From the NCBI RefSeq assembly GCF_032999765.1, contig NZ_CP136051.1, forward strand, positions 3,200,417 to 3,264,416: a stretch of 64,000 bases of DNA, given 5' to 3'. Origin of the DNA: Imperialibacter roseus (GTDB lineage: Bacteria > Bacteroidota > Bacteroidia > Cytophagales > Cyclobacteriaceae). Made by a program: the position numbers and the translations under genes. Positions 33,876 to 42,812 of this stretch are shown here, piece after piece. The notes under the pieces are model-generated. The model was not told the origin of the DNA, searched no databases, and saw only the letters and a program-made list of their open reading frames with translations. The first letter of the stretch is position 1. Each line of letters starts with the position of its first letter.

Positions 33876-34005
33876 GTTTAGTTAAGAGGTTCGGTCTCCC
33901 AATTCTATTTTTACCCCTCCCCTAAGCCGGGCGCCCCTAAAGGGTGATGAATTACCATTAGCATGCCCCTTCAGGGATAAAAGGGTAAAATGCTCTTAAC
34001 TAAAC
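33876..34005. repeat. 130-bp MITE-like element with 13-bp terminal inverted repeats
   Basis: Perfect terminal inverted repeats GTTTAGTTAAGAG (33876-33888) and CTCTTAACTAAAC (33993-34005), with a second inner pair TTTTACCC / GGGTAAAA. The centre contains a family-B type GCCGGGCGCCCCTAAAGGG and GCCCCTTCAGGG. No coding capacity. No clear target-site duplication was seen. Confidence 0.6.
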
Positions 34006-34640
34006 AACATTGAACTGTGTCTCAGCCTGTGAAGGGTGTGCCAATTTTACTCCTCCTGCTATGTGAACTCCCACACGGGCATGTTCTAAGAGGATGACTC
34101 CGATGACCTGGTCTTCTAAAGCATCCCGATACCCGGCGAGCCCACAGAAGGAAAGGCAAAATGCACTACTTCAAAAGATAAAACGGTAATTGATTTTGGA
34201 AATCCGGCCGGTTTTCCTGGAGTGAAAAGTGGTTCGTTTGAGGCCTCAGCGGAAGTGATTCTTACTCCTTGTGTACGCTAAATTCTAATTCAATATTGGT
34301 GCCAAAAATGAATTTCACAGTACCAAATACTGATTTTTTTTCTATTATTTTTTCAATTTATAATTTTATTAGGAATCATAAGAAAAACCCCTCTTTTAAG
34401 CCAACCAAAACAGCTCTCCTCCCGTTTAAACACCCGGCATTTTAGATTGAATAGATTGATTACAATCGTTTGCATTTGGCTATTCGCATGTTGACAACCT
34501 TCATCAGCTCACGTTCTACTTTCGCCACCTGCCATTGAACGATCATTCCCCCATTACAATTGTACTTTTCCGTGATAATTGCGCTACTCACCAGATCTCA
34601 ATAGTCGGGTTTTTGACTGGCTGCTTTCGGCCCTCCGGAG
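34006..34640. other. intergenic region, no gene seen
   Basis: About 630 bp with no plausible protein or RNA gene; the part near 34300-34380 is strongly AT-rich. It separates the MITE-like element from the palindrome array. Confidence 0.45.
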
Positions 34641-34642
34641 AC

Positions 34643-34810
34643 AAGCGCTTGTGCCACTATGTGTTAAGCGCTTATGCCGGTACCTGATAAGCGCTTGTGT
34701 GGGTACCTGATAAGCGCTTGTCTCACCCCCTCATAAGCGCTTAACACGAGACGAATAACAGCAAGACCTGCAACGAATAAGCGCTATACATGAGGCGGAT
34801 AAGCGCAATA
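34643..34810. repeat. regular array of AAGCGCTT palindromes, 22-23 bp period
   Basis: Five perfect AAGCGCTT octamers start at 34643, 34666, 34689, 34712 and 34735 (23 bp apart each time), followed at 22-bp steps by degenerate units at 34757, 34779 and 34801. The consensus of a unit start is (A/T)TAAGCGCTT(G/A)T; the ~11-13 bases between are variable, though GGTACCTGAT is shared by two. The period is not a multiple of three and no gene crosses it. Regular spacing of short palindromes suggests a protein-binding array such as iterons or operators, or a decaying minisatellite. Confidence 0.85.
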
Positions 34811-35077
34811 CACCCACCAGGGTTTGAAAAGTTCGATTCCTGGCAATAGAGGCAGGTTTTGGTGGGGACTGCGAAAGAGAAATCATTGACCGGAATAGTG
34901 GGCAAGACTGGTAAAACAGTCCTGTTGGCTGCGATATGTAATAGGATTAAACCATTTCTCCTGGTAGAAAAGCCAGTCCGCTCACAGCATCGAATAAATT
35001 ATCACCGGAAGTGACAATTATGACGATTTTTATATATTACCAACTCATAACTGTTACATAACCTATCCGTCAGGCAA

Positions 35078-35542
35078 ATGAACCGACCAGTCAACGTAAA
35101 AAATCTTTCTTTCCTTCTATTAGTTTGCTTTATCGGGCTTGGCTTCACTGCCAGCAGCCAGTCTATCCGAGGTGATACCCTCGGCCTTGTGAACAAGCCC
35201 ATGACATTCTACTTCACTTACAGGGCCGAGCCTTTCACCGACCTGTCGTACATGCATTTCAAATTCAGGGAGGTCAACGACCATCAGCTCATGAACAGCT
35301 ACTACAAATACCAAAAGACCCACAAGGCCACCCGAATTACCAGCGCTGCTGGCGCCTTCCTGATTGGTTTTGCCGGCGCGGCATTGCTCCTCAACACCCG
35401 ACGACAGGAATTCGACAAGCCGCCCATGTACGCCCTGCTGGGCACAGGCATAGTTACTACCGGTGTTTCAATATGGCTGGAACGGAAATCAATCAAACAT
35501 GCCCGCAAGGTGGTAGGGCGGTACAATGGTTTGGTGAGGTAG
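35078..35542 (+). CDS. hypothetical exported membrane-anchored protein
   Basis: A 154-residue protein. An N-terminal signal peptide (L-L-L-V-C-F-I-G-L-G-F-T-A-S-S-Q) is followed by ~60 polar residues, then two hydrophobic segments (A-G-A-F-L-I-G-F-A-G-A-A-L-L-L and A-L-L-G-T-G-I-V-T-T-G-V-S-I) and a basic C-terminus K-H-A-R-K-V-V-G-R-Y-N. No family was recognised beyond similarity in outline to short Bacteroidota proteins of unknown function. The start matches a strong signal peptide and no nearby alternative. Confidence 0.65.
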   Translation: MNRPVNVKNLSFLLLVCFIGLGFTASSQSIRGDTLGLVNKPMTFYFTYRAEPFTDLSYMHFKFREVNDHQLMNSYYKYQKTHKATRITSAAGAFLIGFAGAALLLNTRRQEFDKPPMYALLGTGIVTTGVSIWLERKSIKHARKVVGRYNGLVR

Positions 35543-35835
35543 GGAGTTTTAACGAGGAGAATATGAGTGCCCTACTTGAATTAAGTAGTGATAATCTGAA
35601 AACGTCGATTGTGCCAGTTAATGGCTTTTCGCTTTAAAAGCCAAAGTGATTGAGTGTGTGCTGATTTTTGAAATCTCCACCACCTTCCCTGTCAAATGTT
35701 GTCTTTAGATTGACTTCGGCGGATTGTAGCACAATATTCGAGGCTTTCAGCTGCTCAGAACAATCCTCATCAAAGAGATTAACACCCTGCGATTAAATCA
35801 CATCACCGAAAAAGCACAATTAGCGATACTTAATT

Positions 35836-36750
35836 TTACTTAAAATGAAATCTATAAGCCTGCTTCACCAGGCTCATTAGATAATCCAGATCGTCATTTG
35901 TGCCAATGGCGGCTTCGTAGTCTCCGATTCCCCAATGTCCAATATCTGACACATCACGGAACATTTCTTTAGGATCATCCAAATTGCCGGATTTTAAGTT
36001 AACTCTTACCTTCAGTTGTTTCTTCTGAATTTCAATATCGGTTATGTACTTTTTGTTTGACTTGAAGTTAATCCAGTGCTTCACTGGGCTTAATTCAAAA
36101 TCTCCTAGTTCCAATATTCTGTCCTTTATCGTTTGGTAGAGTTCCTGAATTTCAGGTCTTCCTTTTACGATATGGTCTTGTTCGGTATACACCACAATCT
36201 CTTTGCTCACCTGTTCTGCCCTATCGTCATTTGAGCTGATGGTTTTTACACTTTCCTGGCTCATTGATTTGTGCTGGTTGAGGATGATGGTATCATTGGA
36301 ATACTGCTTGATTTCCCAAAGCTCAAACGGCAAGTCCTTGAACTCAATACTTTGCTTCTGGTAGGTCGTAAATGAGGGCGAAATGAAAATAACCCTTGAC
36401 TGACTCCAATCTACATCGTCCTTCTTCAGCGACTTATTGGTTCGCTCAAGGTACTCTAGGATGAAATCGGCTTTATTGTTCAGCAGTAGTGACAAGTATG
36501 AGTACCCTTGATCAATGACCGAATAACTCTTTCCCTTCTTGTATTCAATAATCACAAACGACTTAGATTGCTGATCGAACCCTAAGGTGTCGATTCTTAG
36601 GCCATTCAATTGGAACTCAGTCTTGACGAACTCGAGCCCGAAGAGTACCTGAATGTTTTCTTCAACCAATGATTGTATATCCTTTTCCAATTGAAAAGGG
36701 ACATTCTTTACTTCTTCCAGTTTGGTTTTATTGAGTTTGTATAAGTCCAT
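35836..36750 (-). CDS. PD-(D/E)XK nuclease-like protein with DUF5655 domain
   Basis: A 304-residue protein. The N-terminal half resembles NucS/RecB-type nucleases: D54 in L-R-I-D-T-L-G-F-D and E69-Y-K71 in V-I-I-E-Y-K-K-G form the PD-(D/E)XK site. The C-terminal ~110 residues (F-E-L-S-P-V-K-H-W-I-N-F-K, then I-G-H-W-G-I-G-D-Y) match DUF5655, which often accompanies such nucleases. The ATG overlaps the TAA of the HNH gene before it (TAATG), so it is the terminal gene of the hsdM-hsdS-ATPase-HNH operon and may be an extra effector or a regulator of it. Confidence 0.8.
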   Translation of the reverse strand: MDLYKLNKTKLEEVKNVPFQLEKDIQSLVEENIQVLFGLEFVKTEFQLNGLRIDTLGFDQQSKSFVIIEYKKGKSYSVIDQGYSYLSLLLNNKADFILEYLERTNKSLKKDDVDWSQSRVIFISPSFTTYQKQSIEFKDLPFELWEIKQYSNDTIILNQHKSMSQESVKTISSNDDRAEQVSKEIVVYTEQDHIVKGRPEIQELYQTIKDRILELGDFELSPVKHWINFKSNKKYITDIEIQKKQLKVRVNLKSGNLDDPKEMFRDVSDIGHWGIGDYEAAIGTNDDLDYLMSLVKQAYRFHFK

Positions 36751-37529
36751 TATAATATCCCCCTTTTAATATTTTCACAGATCATTCCTGAGAATGGAGC
36801 CTTTGGGTCTTTATACTCTTTAACATACGTTTTGTGTTCGTTAATTTCAGATTGGGTAAAATCACCAGGCCTCAACTGCGATATTTTTTTTGCTAAACTA
36901 AAGTTTCTAATTTTCCCAAGTCGTTCATCTACCAAGTCACCACGAGTCTTAAGTTCGAATATTTCAATTACTTCGTTTCCACGGTTATCAAGCCCTATAG
37001 GTCTTTCAAGGTTAAATGTGATGTGGTTATTGGGATCTTCCTTTGAAGGGTCTATCAGTATTGGATCTTCTTGTGATATTGGAATGGATCGATTGGTTGC
37101 TCTAGAGCCTTCATTTCGCAACGGAAACAAATTCCCTTTTCGCTTCTGATCATTGCATTCATCGCATGACAAAAGCATGTTATCCCATCGATAAGCCAGC
37201 CAATAATACCCAGGTTGGATTAAAGGTGAATTTCTTCCAGTTTTATAGCCTGCTTTAGGCCTGAAATGCTCTATTTCTCCTTCTGCAATTGGCTTCTCAC
37301 AATAGCAACATTTTTTTCCTATGGTATTTAAAAGACTATTTCTGTATTCCTTATACCCAAATTCAGAAGTAAACTTATAGTCACCATTATCAAAAACTGT
37401 TGGATCAGTATCGTATTCCCGACAAACATTCAAAGTGCACACCCTCCATTTTTGAGCGCCCTTGTGTATATGCGCATTCTGCACATAAACAACCGCAGGA
37501 GGATTTCTCTCTCTAGTTATCGGTCTCAT
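36750..37529 (-). CDS. HNH nuclease, Septu PtuB-like (TIGR02646-type)
   Basis: A 259-residue protein with the metal-binding and catalytic features of this HNH group: C74-C75-Y-C77, E87-H88-F, a W-D-N at 115-117 and C122-x-x-C125-N-x-x-K129. The family includes PtuB of the Septu anti-phage system, and is usually encoded directly behind a RecF/OLD-like ATPase, as here: the two reading frames overlap by 17 bp. Retron I-A systems use similar pairs but no reverse transcriptase gene is present. In the Septu model PtuA and PtuB form a complex that cleaves DNA when triggered by phage. Confidence 0.85.
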   Translation of the reverse strand: MRPITRERNPPAVVYVQNAHIHKGAQKWRVCTLNVCREYDTDPTVFDNGDYKFTSEFGYKEYRNSLLNTIGKKCCYCEKPIAEGEIEHFRPKAGYKTGRNSPLIQPGYYWLAYRWDNMLLSCDECNDQKRKGNLFPLRNEGSRATNRSIPISQEDPILIDPSKEDPNNHITFNLERPIGLDNRGNEVIEIFELKTRGDLVDERLGKIRNFSLAKKISQLRPGDFTQSEINEHKTYVKEYKDPKAPFSGMICENIKRGIL

Positions 37530-39111
37530 TCTCTTTGAAATATTGAAAAGCTTTTCTTAAAACCTTTAAGTCAGTAAGGGTTTCACCAGTAGGGAATTGG
37601 TCAAAATCATCAGCTAATTTTTGAATTCGTTCCAAGTCCTTTTTGTCCAATTTTACTTTTTGGAGTAACTCATCCCTCTCTTTCATGAATGGATCTAGTG
37701 ATTTTGGCCTAGTACTGGTTAAATCAAAATACTTACTTAATAGTACGTGATCAATTCTCCAATTTAGAACCCTTGTATCATGATAATCCACAATTATCTT
37801 TTTCATGTTATCAGATAGTCTAAAAAGGAATAAATCAGAATTTTCATCCGCAGCTTGAACTAGTAAAGGACTATGTGTTGCTACAATAAGATGGCTATTA
37901 TCTGCATGTTCTGGAGGCATGAATTGTTTAATTATACTGATATAATCTCTTTGCCATTTTGGATTGAGATGAGTATCTGGCTCATCAAATAGGAATAAGG
38001 TATCGTATTCTGAAAAAATGATAATTAGACCTATTGTGGTAATCAGCTGTTGTTCGCCTTCACTCAAATTGCTAAAACTGACAAGCGAACCAGCATCCTT
38101 CTTTGAAACCTCAGTCTTTATTGAATCAATTATTTTTACAATTTCACTTGAATCTAAGGCATCAAATAGATCTTTTGGTTTCTTATAATAATCGGTAATC
38201 GTGTCTTGAATTGATCCAATATTAAGATTGTCAAATAGCAATAATTCATTAACCGAATCTTCGCGAAACTTAAAAAGAGGATCGGTTTTGGATTCTCGAT
38301 GAATCATCTTTGGATCATCTTCATTTTGATTATTCAAATAATGTAACAAGGAATTCACCTTCCCCTTGAGGTGCCAGAATGGGAATGGTACTTTATTGAT
38401 CAAGTTATCTATGAGACTATTTAAGGAATAATCTTGCCCCCCAAATTCTAAAGACCAATCCGGGTTATTGTATTGAATTTCAAAACCGGTTACTCTATCA
38501 ATTAATAAGTACTGCTTTAGAAGTGTGTTAATTGATTTTTTATACTTTTTTGTTTTACTGAAAAAGATAAGTGTTAACAGCAGGATTTCGCTGTGATGCG
38601 GCTCACAAAAAATAAAGGATCTTAAAGGTAGATCATCATCCTTTCCACCTCTTGATAAGTTTTTTAGTTTTTCCGCTTCTTTATCTTCAATATCCTCTAA
38701 GAGTATTTTTAAACGTGGGCTATTGCCAGAATAATAACCCAGAACATAATCTGGCAGAAATGCTTTTCTTTCTTTTTGAAACTGAGTGAAACTGATTGTT
38801 TCATAGGACTTGTCGCTCAATATGTCAACTTTGAATACATCATACTTACAAGCTACTCGAACAGTATTTTTCTTGCAATCGTATTCAATTTCATATTCCA
38901 ATAAATCATTGTTCTCAGACCATTTCTTTGCTTCAGCGAGTGTTTGAAACCTATATAATGATTTGAATATTAGGGCTAAAACTTCAATAAGATTAGACTT
39001 CCCAAATCCATTTTGCCCAACTAGTAAGGATATCAACTTTCCATCATTAAACTCAAGGGTTAAATCTTTTAAGTTTTTGTATTTTGAGACCCAAAGCTGC
39101 TTGATCTTCAT
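37513..39111 (-). CDS. RecF/OLD-like AAA ATPase, Septu PtuA-like
   Basis: A 532-residue SMC/RecF-type ATPase. Walker A G-Q-N-G-F-G-K-S (32-39), an ABC-type signature L-S-E-G-E-Q-Q near residue 348, Walker B with D376-E377 (L-F-L-F-D-E-P-D-T-H-L-N-P) and a T-H-S-P switch are present. The central ~200 residues are the variable insert. No Toprim nuclease domain is seen, so it is not an OLD nuclease; nuclease activity would come from the HNH partner. ATGA overlap with hsdS upstream and a 17-bp overlap with the HNH gene downstream. Composition is AT-rich compared with hsdM. Confidence 0.88.
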   Translation of the reverse strand: MKIKQLWVSKYKNLKDLTLEFNDGKLISLLVGQNGFGKSNLIEVLALIFKSLYRFQTLAEAKKWSENNDLLEYEIEYDCKKNTVRVACKYDVFKVDILSDKSYETISFTQFQKERKAFLPDYVLGYYSGNSPRLKILLEDIEDKEAEKLKNLSRGGKDDDLPLRSFIFCEPHHSEILLLTLIFFSKTKKYKKSINTLLKQYLLIDRVTGFEIQYNNPDWSLEFGGQDYSLNSLIDNLINKVPFPFWHLKGKVNSLLHYLNNQNEDDPKMIHRESKTDPLFKFREDSVNELLLFDNLNIGSIQDTITDYYKKPKDLFDALDSSEIVKIIDSIKTEVSKKDAGSLVSFSNLSEGEQQLITTIGLIIIFSEYDTLFLFDEPDTHLNPKWQRDYISIIKQFMPPEHADNSHLIVATHSPLLVQAADENSDLFLFRLSDNMKKIIVDYHDTRVLNWRIDHVLLSKYFDLTSTRPKSLDPFMKERDELLQKVKLDKKDLERIQKLADDFDQFPTGETLTDLKVLRKAFQYFKENETDN

Positions 39112-40454
39112 ACCCGCACTCCTTTCATTTTTTTGATTCTTTTTAGTAGTTCACCTGCGGGCTCATCATTCTCATCCTGGGGTACCAGTTCCCCTTTAAA
39201 TGCTTTTGTGAGGACAGCCTGGGGCAGGGTGTCTATTTTGGCTTTGAGACATTGGTATTGGGATTCAATGCGATCAGCGATACTAAGCAACTCTTTTACT
39301 TTCTTAACGATTTGAGCTTGTTCTTTAGGTGATGGTTGTGGAATTAAAAAGGCTCCAAGCTTTTTTGCATTTATATTAGATTGACTAACACCATCCGTTT
39401 TTACCTCCCAACACCATTTTTTGGCATAGTGAGAGTTTAAAACGTAATTCAAATATTCAGATTCTAGTTCTTTCGTTGTTTCAATCTTGATCAAATAGCC
39501 GGCATATAATGCTTTTTGCTCTCCTCTAAAAATGGACGTTTTTCCAACTAATTCAGGGCTATTTGTTCTATTGAATAAGACATCACCTTCTTTCAATAAA
39601 TACTTTTCTATTTCATCTTCATCAACACTGAATTTTAGATCAGCCCAATCAATCTCTCCATTTTGGAGATTTCCCATTCGGAGAACTGGCACTTTGCCAT
39701 CATTTTGAGATTTTGATGATGATCCATATTTTAGACTATTAGACAACTTGGACAGCTCCTTAAATCTCCAAGTTCCTGGAATCACAAAGGGATTAGCATT
39801 ACTTTCATTAGGCCCATCCCCCTTTTCCAAGGCAGTTTGCCTCCACTCCTCCGTCAGCTTCCCCGTCACTGCTTGAGTAAGCACCTGCTGGCGGAAGTTT
39901 TTGAGTAGCTTGGGGATGCGGTCGAGGCGGGTGCGCAGTGCCTCCAGGTGACCAAACAGCGCATCCAACTTAGCCACAATGCGTTGCTGCTCGGTGAGGG
40001 GAGGGATTAAAATTGGCGCTTTCTCAAAATTTGACTTGTTCACCATCGAAATTGTCGTGGAAGTCGAATTTTCTACGAGCCAGGGTTTAAGTGTCAGACA
40101 CCAGTAGTAAGCGTATTTCGAGTTTAAAGAATCATGATTTACTACGAGGCTGTTAATTTGCTGATTCGTAGCCATGTCTCTCCCTGCGACTGCAACATTG
40201 CCTAAATTTCCAATGCAAGTGACCATTACAGATCCCTTGGGAATTATTCTAGCATACTTCCCTCCGATAGTCGACAGGCTCTCCGCAGCCTCGTAGATTA
40301 TTGACGATTTATTAATGTCTCCAGGCTTTACCCACGGTATGTCTCCATTATAGTATTCTTCATGCGATTTTGATGGAGTGTTTCCAGTCACAACATTCGC
40401 TACTGTTCCTAGATGGGTTAATAACCAATTGTTTGGAATTTTATTTGCCGTCAT
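39108..40454 (-). CDS. hsdS: type I restriction-modification specificity subunit
   Basis: A 448-residue HsdS with two target-recognition domains. TRD1 begins I-P-N-N-W-L-L-T-H-L-G-T-V-A and TRD2 begins F-V-I-P-G-T-W-R-F-K-E-L; each is followed by a conserved helix (E-Q-Q-R-I-V-A-K-L-D-A-L-F near residue 160, and K-E-Q-A-Q-I-V-K-K-V near 385). Each TRD reads half of a bipartite DNA site. The two TRD regions are AT-rich, while the central conserved helix region (about 39840-40010) is GC-rich, as expected from TRD exchange. The start overlaps the hsdM stop by ATGA. Confidence 0.93.
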   Translation of the reverse strand: MTANKIPNNWLLTHLGTVANVVTGNTPSKSHEEYYNGDIPWVKPGDINKSSIIYEAAESLSTIGGKYARIIPKGSVMVTCIGNLGNVAVAGRDMATNQQINSLVVNHDSLNSKYAYYWCLTLKPWLVENSTSTTISMVNKSNFEKAPILIPPLTEQQRIVAKLDALFGHLEALRTRLDRIPKLLKNFRQQVLTQAVTGKLTEEWRQTALEKGDGPNESNANPFVIPGTWRFKELSKLSNSLKYGSSSKSQNDGKVPVLRMGNLQNGEIDWADLKFSVDEDEIEKYLLKEGDVLFNRTNSPELVGKTSIFRGEQKALYAGYLIKIETTKELESEYLNYVLNSHYAKKWCWEVKTDGVSQSNINAKKLGAFLIPQPSPKEQAQIVKKVKELLSIADRIESQYQCLKAKIDTLPQAVLTKAFKGELVPQDENDEPAGELLKRIKKMKGVRV

Positions 40455-41914
40455 GATAACAACTTCACCATTTCCTTCAATGCGCTTTGAATCTCGTCGA
40501 TTTCTTTGATTGTCTCTCTTGCAATATCAATCGGTTCTCCCAAGTCGCCATTTTTGCTCATGCTCTCATCTTCTATCAGGCCAATGTCCAGTGAGTCATT
40601 CTTTGCGGCTATCTGCTCCCTGGTAAACACCTGCCAGCGGGGGTCTTTTACGGCTTTGCGCTTTTCTTCGTCAATGGTGCCGTCGTAGTCGGCTGCCACT
40701 TTTTCCAGCCCAATGCCTCCGGTGTAAGCCTTCACAAAACCATCAAAGGCCTCCCTACTAAAGAGGGTACGCTTGCCATAGCTGGGGGCATTGGTGCGCA
40801 TGTCGTAGAACCATACCCTTTTGGTGTTGCCGGTTTCTGTTTTGGCCCGGGTAAAGAAGAGCACGTTGGTTTTTACACCAGCTGCATAAAAGATGCCTGT
40901 TGGCAGGCGCAAGATGGTGTGCAGGTCGCACTTGTCCATGAGGTCACGGCGGATCTTCTGGCCGTCGTTATCTTCAAACAGTACATTATCAGGCAGCACC
41001 ACGGCTGCCCTGGCCGTGCCGGTGTCCTTTCTTAAGGAACGGTAAATATGCTGTAGGAAGTTGAGCTGCTTGTTGCTGGTGCGGATGGTAAAGTCGTCAC
41101 GGCTGGGGCGCTCACCGCCCTGCTTGGTGCCAAAGGGAGGGTTGGCCAGCACGCCGTCGTAGTTTTTGAAGGTTTTGCCCAGCTCCGACATGGAGTCGCC
41201 CATTACTATGGGGCTTTCCAGTCCGTGCAGCTTGGCATTCATGAGGGCCAGGCGGTGGGCGTCCTGCACGAGCTCGCAGCCAGTGAAGGCCTCGTTGATC
41301 TGGAAGTCTCTTTCCTTCTGGCTTAGGTCGTAATAGTCGTCGGTTTTTTCCCTTAGATACTCATTGGCGGCAATCATAAAGCCAAAGGTGCCGGCAGCGG
41401 GGTCATTCCAGCGTTCGCCTACTTTGGGGGCCATCAGGTCTACCATCACATTAATCAGCGGCCGGGGAGTAAAGTACTGCCCGGCGCCACTTTTCTTTTC
41501 GCCAGCGTTCTTTTCGAGCAGCTCTTCGTAAATGGTGGCGATCTTGTCTTTCTCCCTGTCTTCAAACCAATCGATCTGGTCAATGCTGGTGATGAGGGTG
41601 CGCAGGTTCACCGGCTTGCGCAGAGTGGTGGAAGCGTTGGTGTAAATCTCGGTAATGGCTGCGTTGGTAGACAGCTTGCTGATGTTGGCCAGCAGGTCAC
41701 GGTAAGTATCAAACAGCTCCTTGTTGTCTGTCAGCCCTTTCAACTTCGACCAGCGGTACTCTGCTGGTATGTCCTGGTCAAACTTTTTCACCTCGGAGAG
41801 GCGGAGAAAGAGGATGTAGGTAAGTTCGTTGAGGTACTGGTGATAGGTGACCCCGTCGTCACGAAGTACGTTACACAGGTCCCACAGTTTCTTGGCTATT
41901 TGTTCAGCACTCAT
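40451..41914 (-). CDS. hsdM: type I restriction-modification DNA methyltransferase subunit
   Basis: A 487-residue N6-adenine methyltransferase. HsdM N-terminal helical domain, then S-G-A-G-Q-Y-F-T-P-R-P-L, SAM motif D-P-A-A-G-T (D171-G175) and catalytic N258-P-P-F. It pairs with HsdS for methylation and with HsdR for cleavage. It heads a tightly overlapped run: hsdS, Septu-like ATPase, HNH, DUF5655 nuclease. The 900-bp spacer before it is full of repeats, so hsdM probably has its own promoter. Confidence 0.96.
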   Translation of the reverse strand: MSAEQIAKKLWDLCNVLRDDGVTYHQYLNELTYILFLRLSEVKKFDQDIPAEYRWSKLKGLTDNKELFDTYRDLLANISKLSTNAAITEIYTNASTTLRKPVNLRTLITSIDQIDWFEDREKDKIATIYEELLEKNAGEKKSGAGQYFTPRPLINVMVDLMAPKVGERWNDPAAGTFGFMIAANEYLREKTDDYYDLSQKERDFQINEAFTGCELVQDAHRLALMNAKLHGLESPIVMGDSMSELGKTFKNYDGVLANPPFGTKQGGERPSRDDFTIRTSNKQLNFLQHIYRSLRKDTGTARAAVVLPDNVLFEDNDGQKIRRDLMDKCDLHTILRLPTGIFYAAGVKTNVLFFTRAKTETGNTKRVWFYDMRTNAPSYGKRTLFSREAFDGFVKAYTGGIGLEKVAADYDGTIDEEKRKAVKDPRWQVFTREQIAAKNDSLDIGLIEDESMSKNGDLGEPIDIARETIKEIDEIQSALKEMVKLLS

Positions 41915-41950
41915 TTATTTTCGTTCATTTGAAACTCACTTACTTTTATT

Positions 41951-42810
41951 ATTACGTAACCACCTTCCGGAACTGGATTTTGAGACCAGCCCTGCGGCCT
42001 GGTAGACAAACCAAGTGGCTTTTAACTAGTCCTTCGGACAGGTAGACAAACCCCTCAGTCCTTCGGACAGCTCCCCTTACTAAAGGGAGCAGCTGAGCTG
42101 CTAGCGGATAGTTCGCTGCGCAGGTCTGGTGGCGGTAGCACTGCTACTTCAGTTGACAAAGGTTTTAGGTATTGTCTAATCATTTAAATTATCTCTTTCT
42201 ATTTGTTAATCAGTATTCCCAATTCAATTTTACCACTGAACCACCTTACGGAGCCGGATGCCACTCCCCTCCTTGTGAGGAGGGGTGGCCAGCGGCAGAG
42301 GTGGTTTGTTTTTTAAACCACGGCTGCTGGGTTTGACACCAGCCCTGCGGTCTGGTAGACAAACCCCTCAGTCCTTCGGACTGCTCCCCTTACTAAGGGG
42401 AGCAGCTGAGCTGCTAGCGGATAGTTCGCTGCGCAGGTCTGGTGGCGGTAGCACTGCTACTTCAGTTGATAAAGGTTTTAGGTATTGTCTAATCATTTAA
42501 ATTATCTCTTTCTATTCGTTAATAAGTACTCTCAATTCAATTTTACCACTGAACCACCTTACGGAGCCGGATGCCACTTCCCTCCTTGTGAGGAGGGGTG
42601 GCCATCGGCCGGGGTGGTTTGTTTTTTACACCACGGCGGCTGGGTTTAACACCAGTCCTGCGGACAGGTAGACAAACCCCTCAGTCCTTCGGACAGCTGG
42701 GTGATTAATTTTACCAGTCCTGCGGACAGGTAAACAAACCCCTCAGTCCTGCGGACAGCTCCCCTTACTAAGGGGAGCAGCTGAGCTGCTAGCGGATAGT
42801 TCGCTGCGCA
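41951..42810. repeat. tandem ~313-bp repeat filling the hsdR-side to hsdM gap
   Basis: An ~900-bp gap without a gene, built from three related units. The motif gaaccaccttacggagccgg starts at 42238 and 42551, 313 bp apart, and a diverged copy starts near 41958. Units share CTCCTTGTGAGGAGGGG and CTCCCCTTACTAAGGGGAG hairpins, cagctgagctgctagcggat, and a 3' part catttaaattatctctttc. The last unit contains an internal duplication (cagtcctgcggacagg at about 42650 and 42714). The repeat edge reaches into the 3' end of the DUF559 gene. Confidence 0.8.
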
Positions 42811-42812
42811 GA

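Noticed and set aside
34643-34810. Possible CRISPR array or coding repeat
   Set aside because: Repeats of 8-12 bp at 22-23 bp are too short for CRISPR, and the period breaks any reading frame.
34820-34850. tRNA-like gttcgattcc sequence
   Set aside because: The flanking bases do not form a T-stem and no acceptor, D or anticodon arms fit around it.
36750-39111. Retron type I-A (ATPase plus HNH)
   Set aside because: No reverse transcriptase gene or msr/msd-like RNA is found beside the pair; the upstream gene is hsdS.
37513-39111. OLD-family nuclease
   Set aside because: No C-terminal Toprim motif is visible; the protein ends soon after the ATPase core.
42285-42500. Short plus-strand frames in the hsdR-hsdM gap
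   Set aside because: They are made of the tandem repeat sequence and give arginine/leucine-rich peptides without any family pattern.
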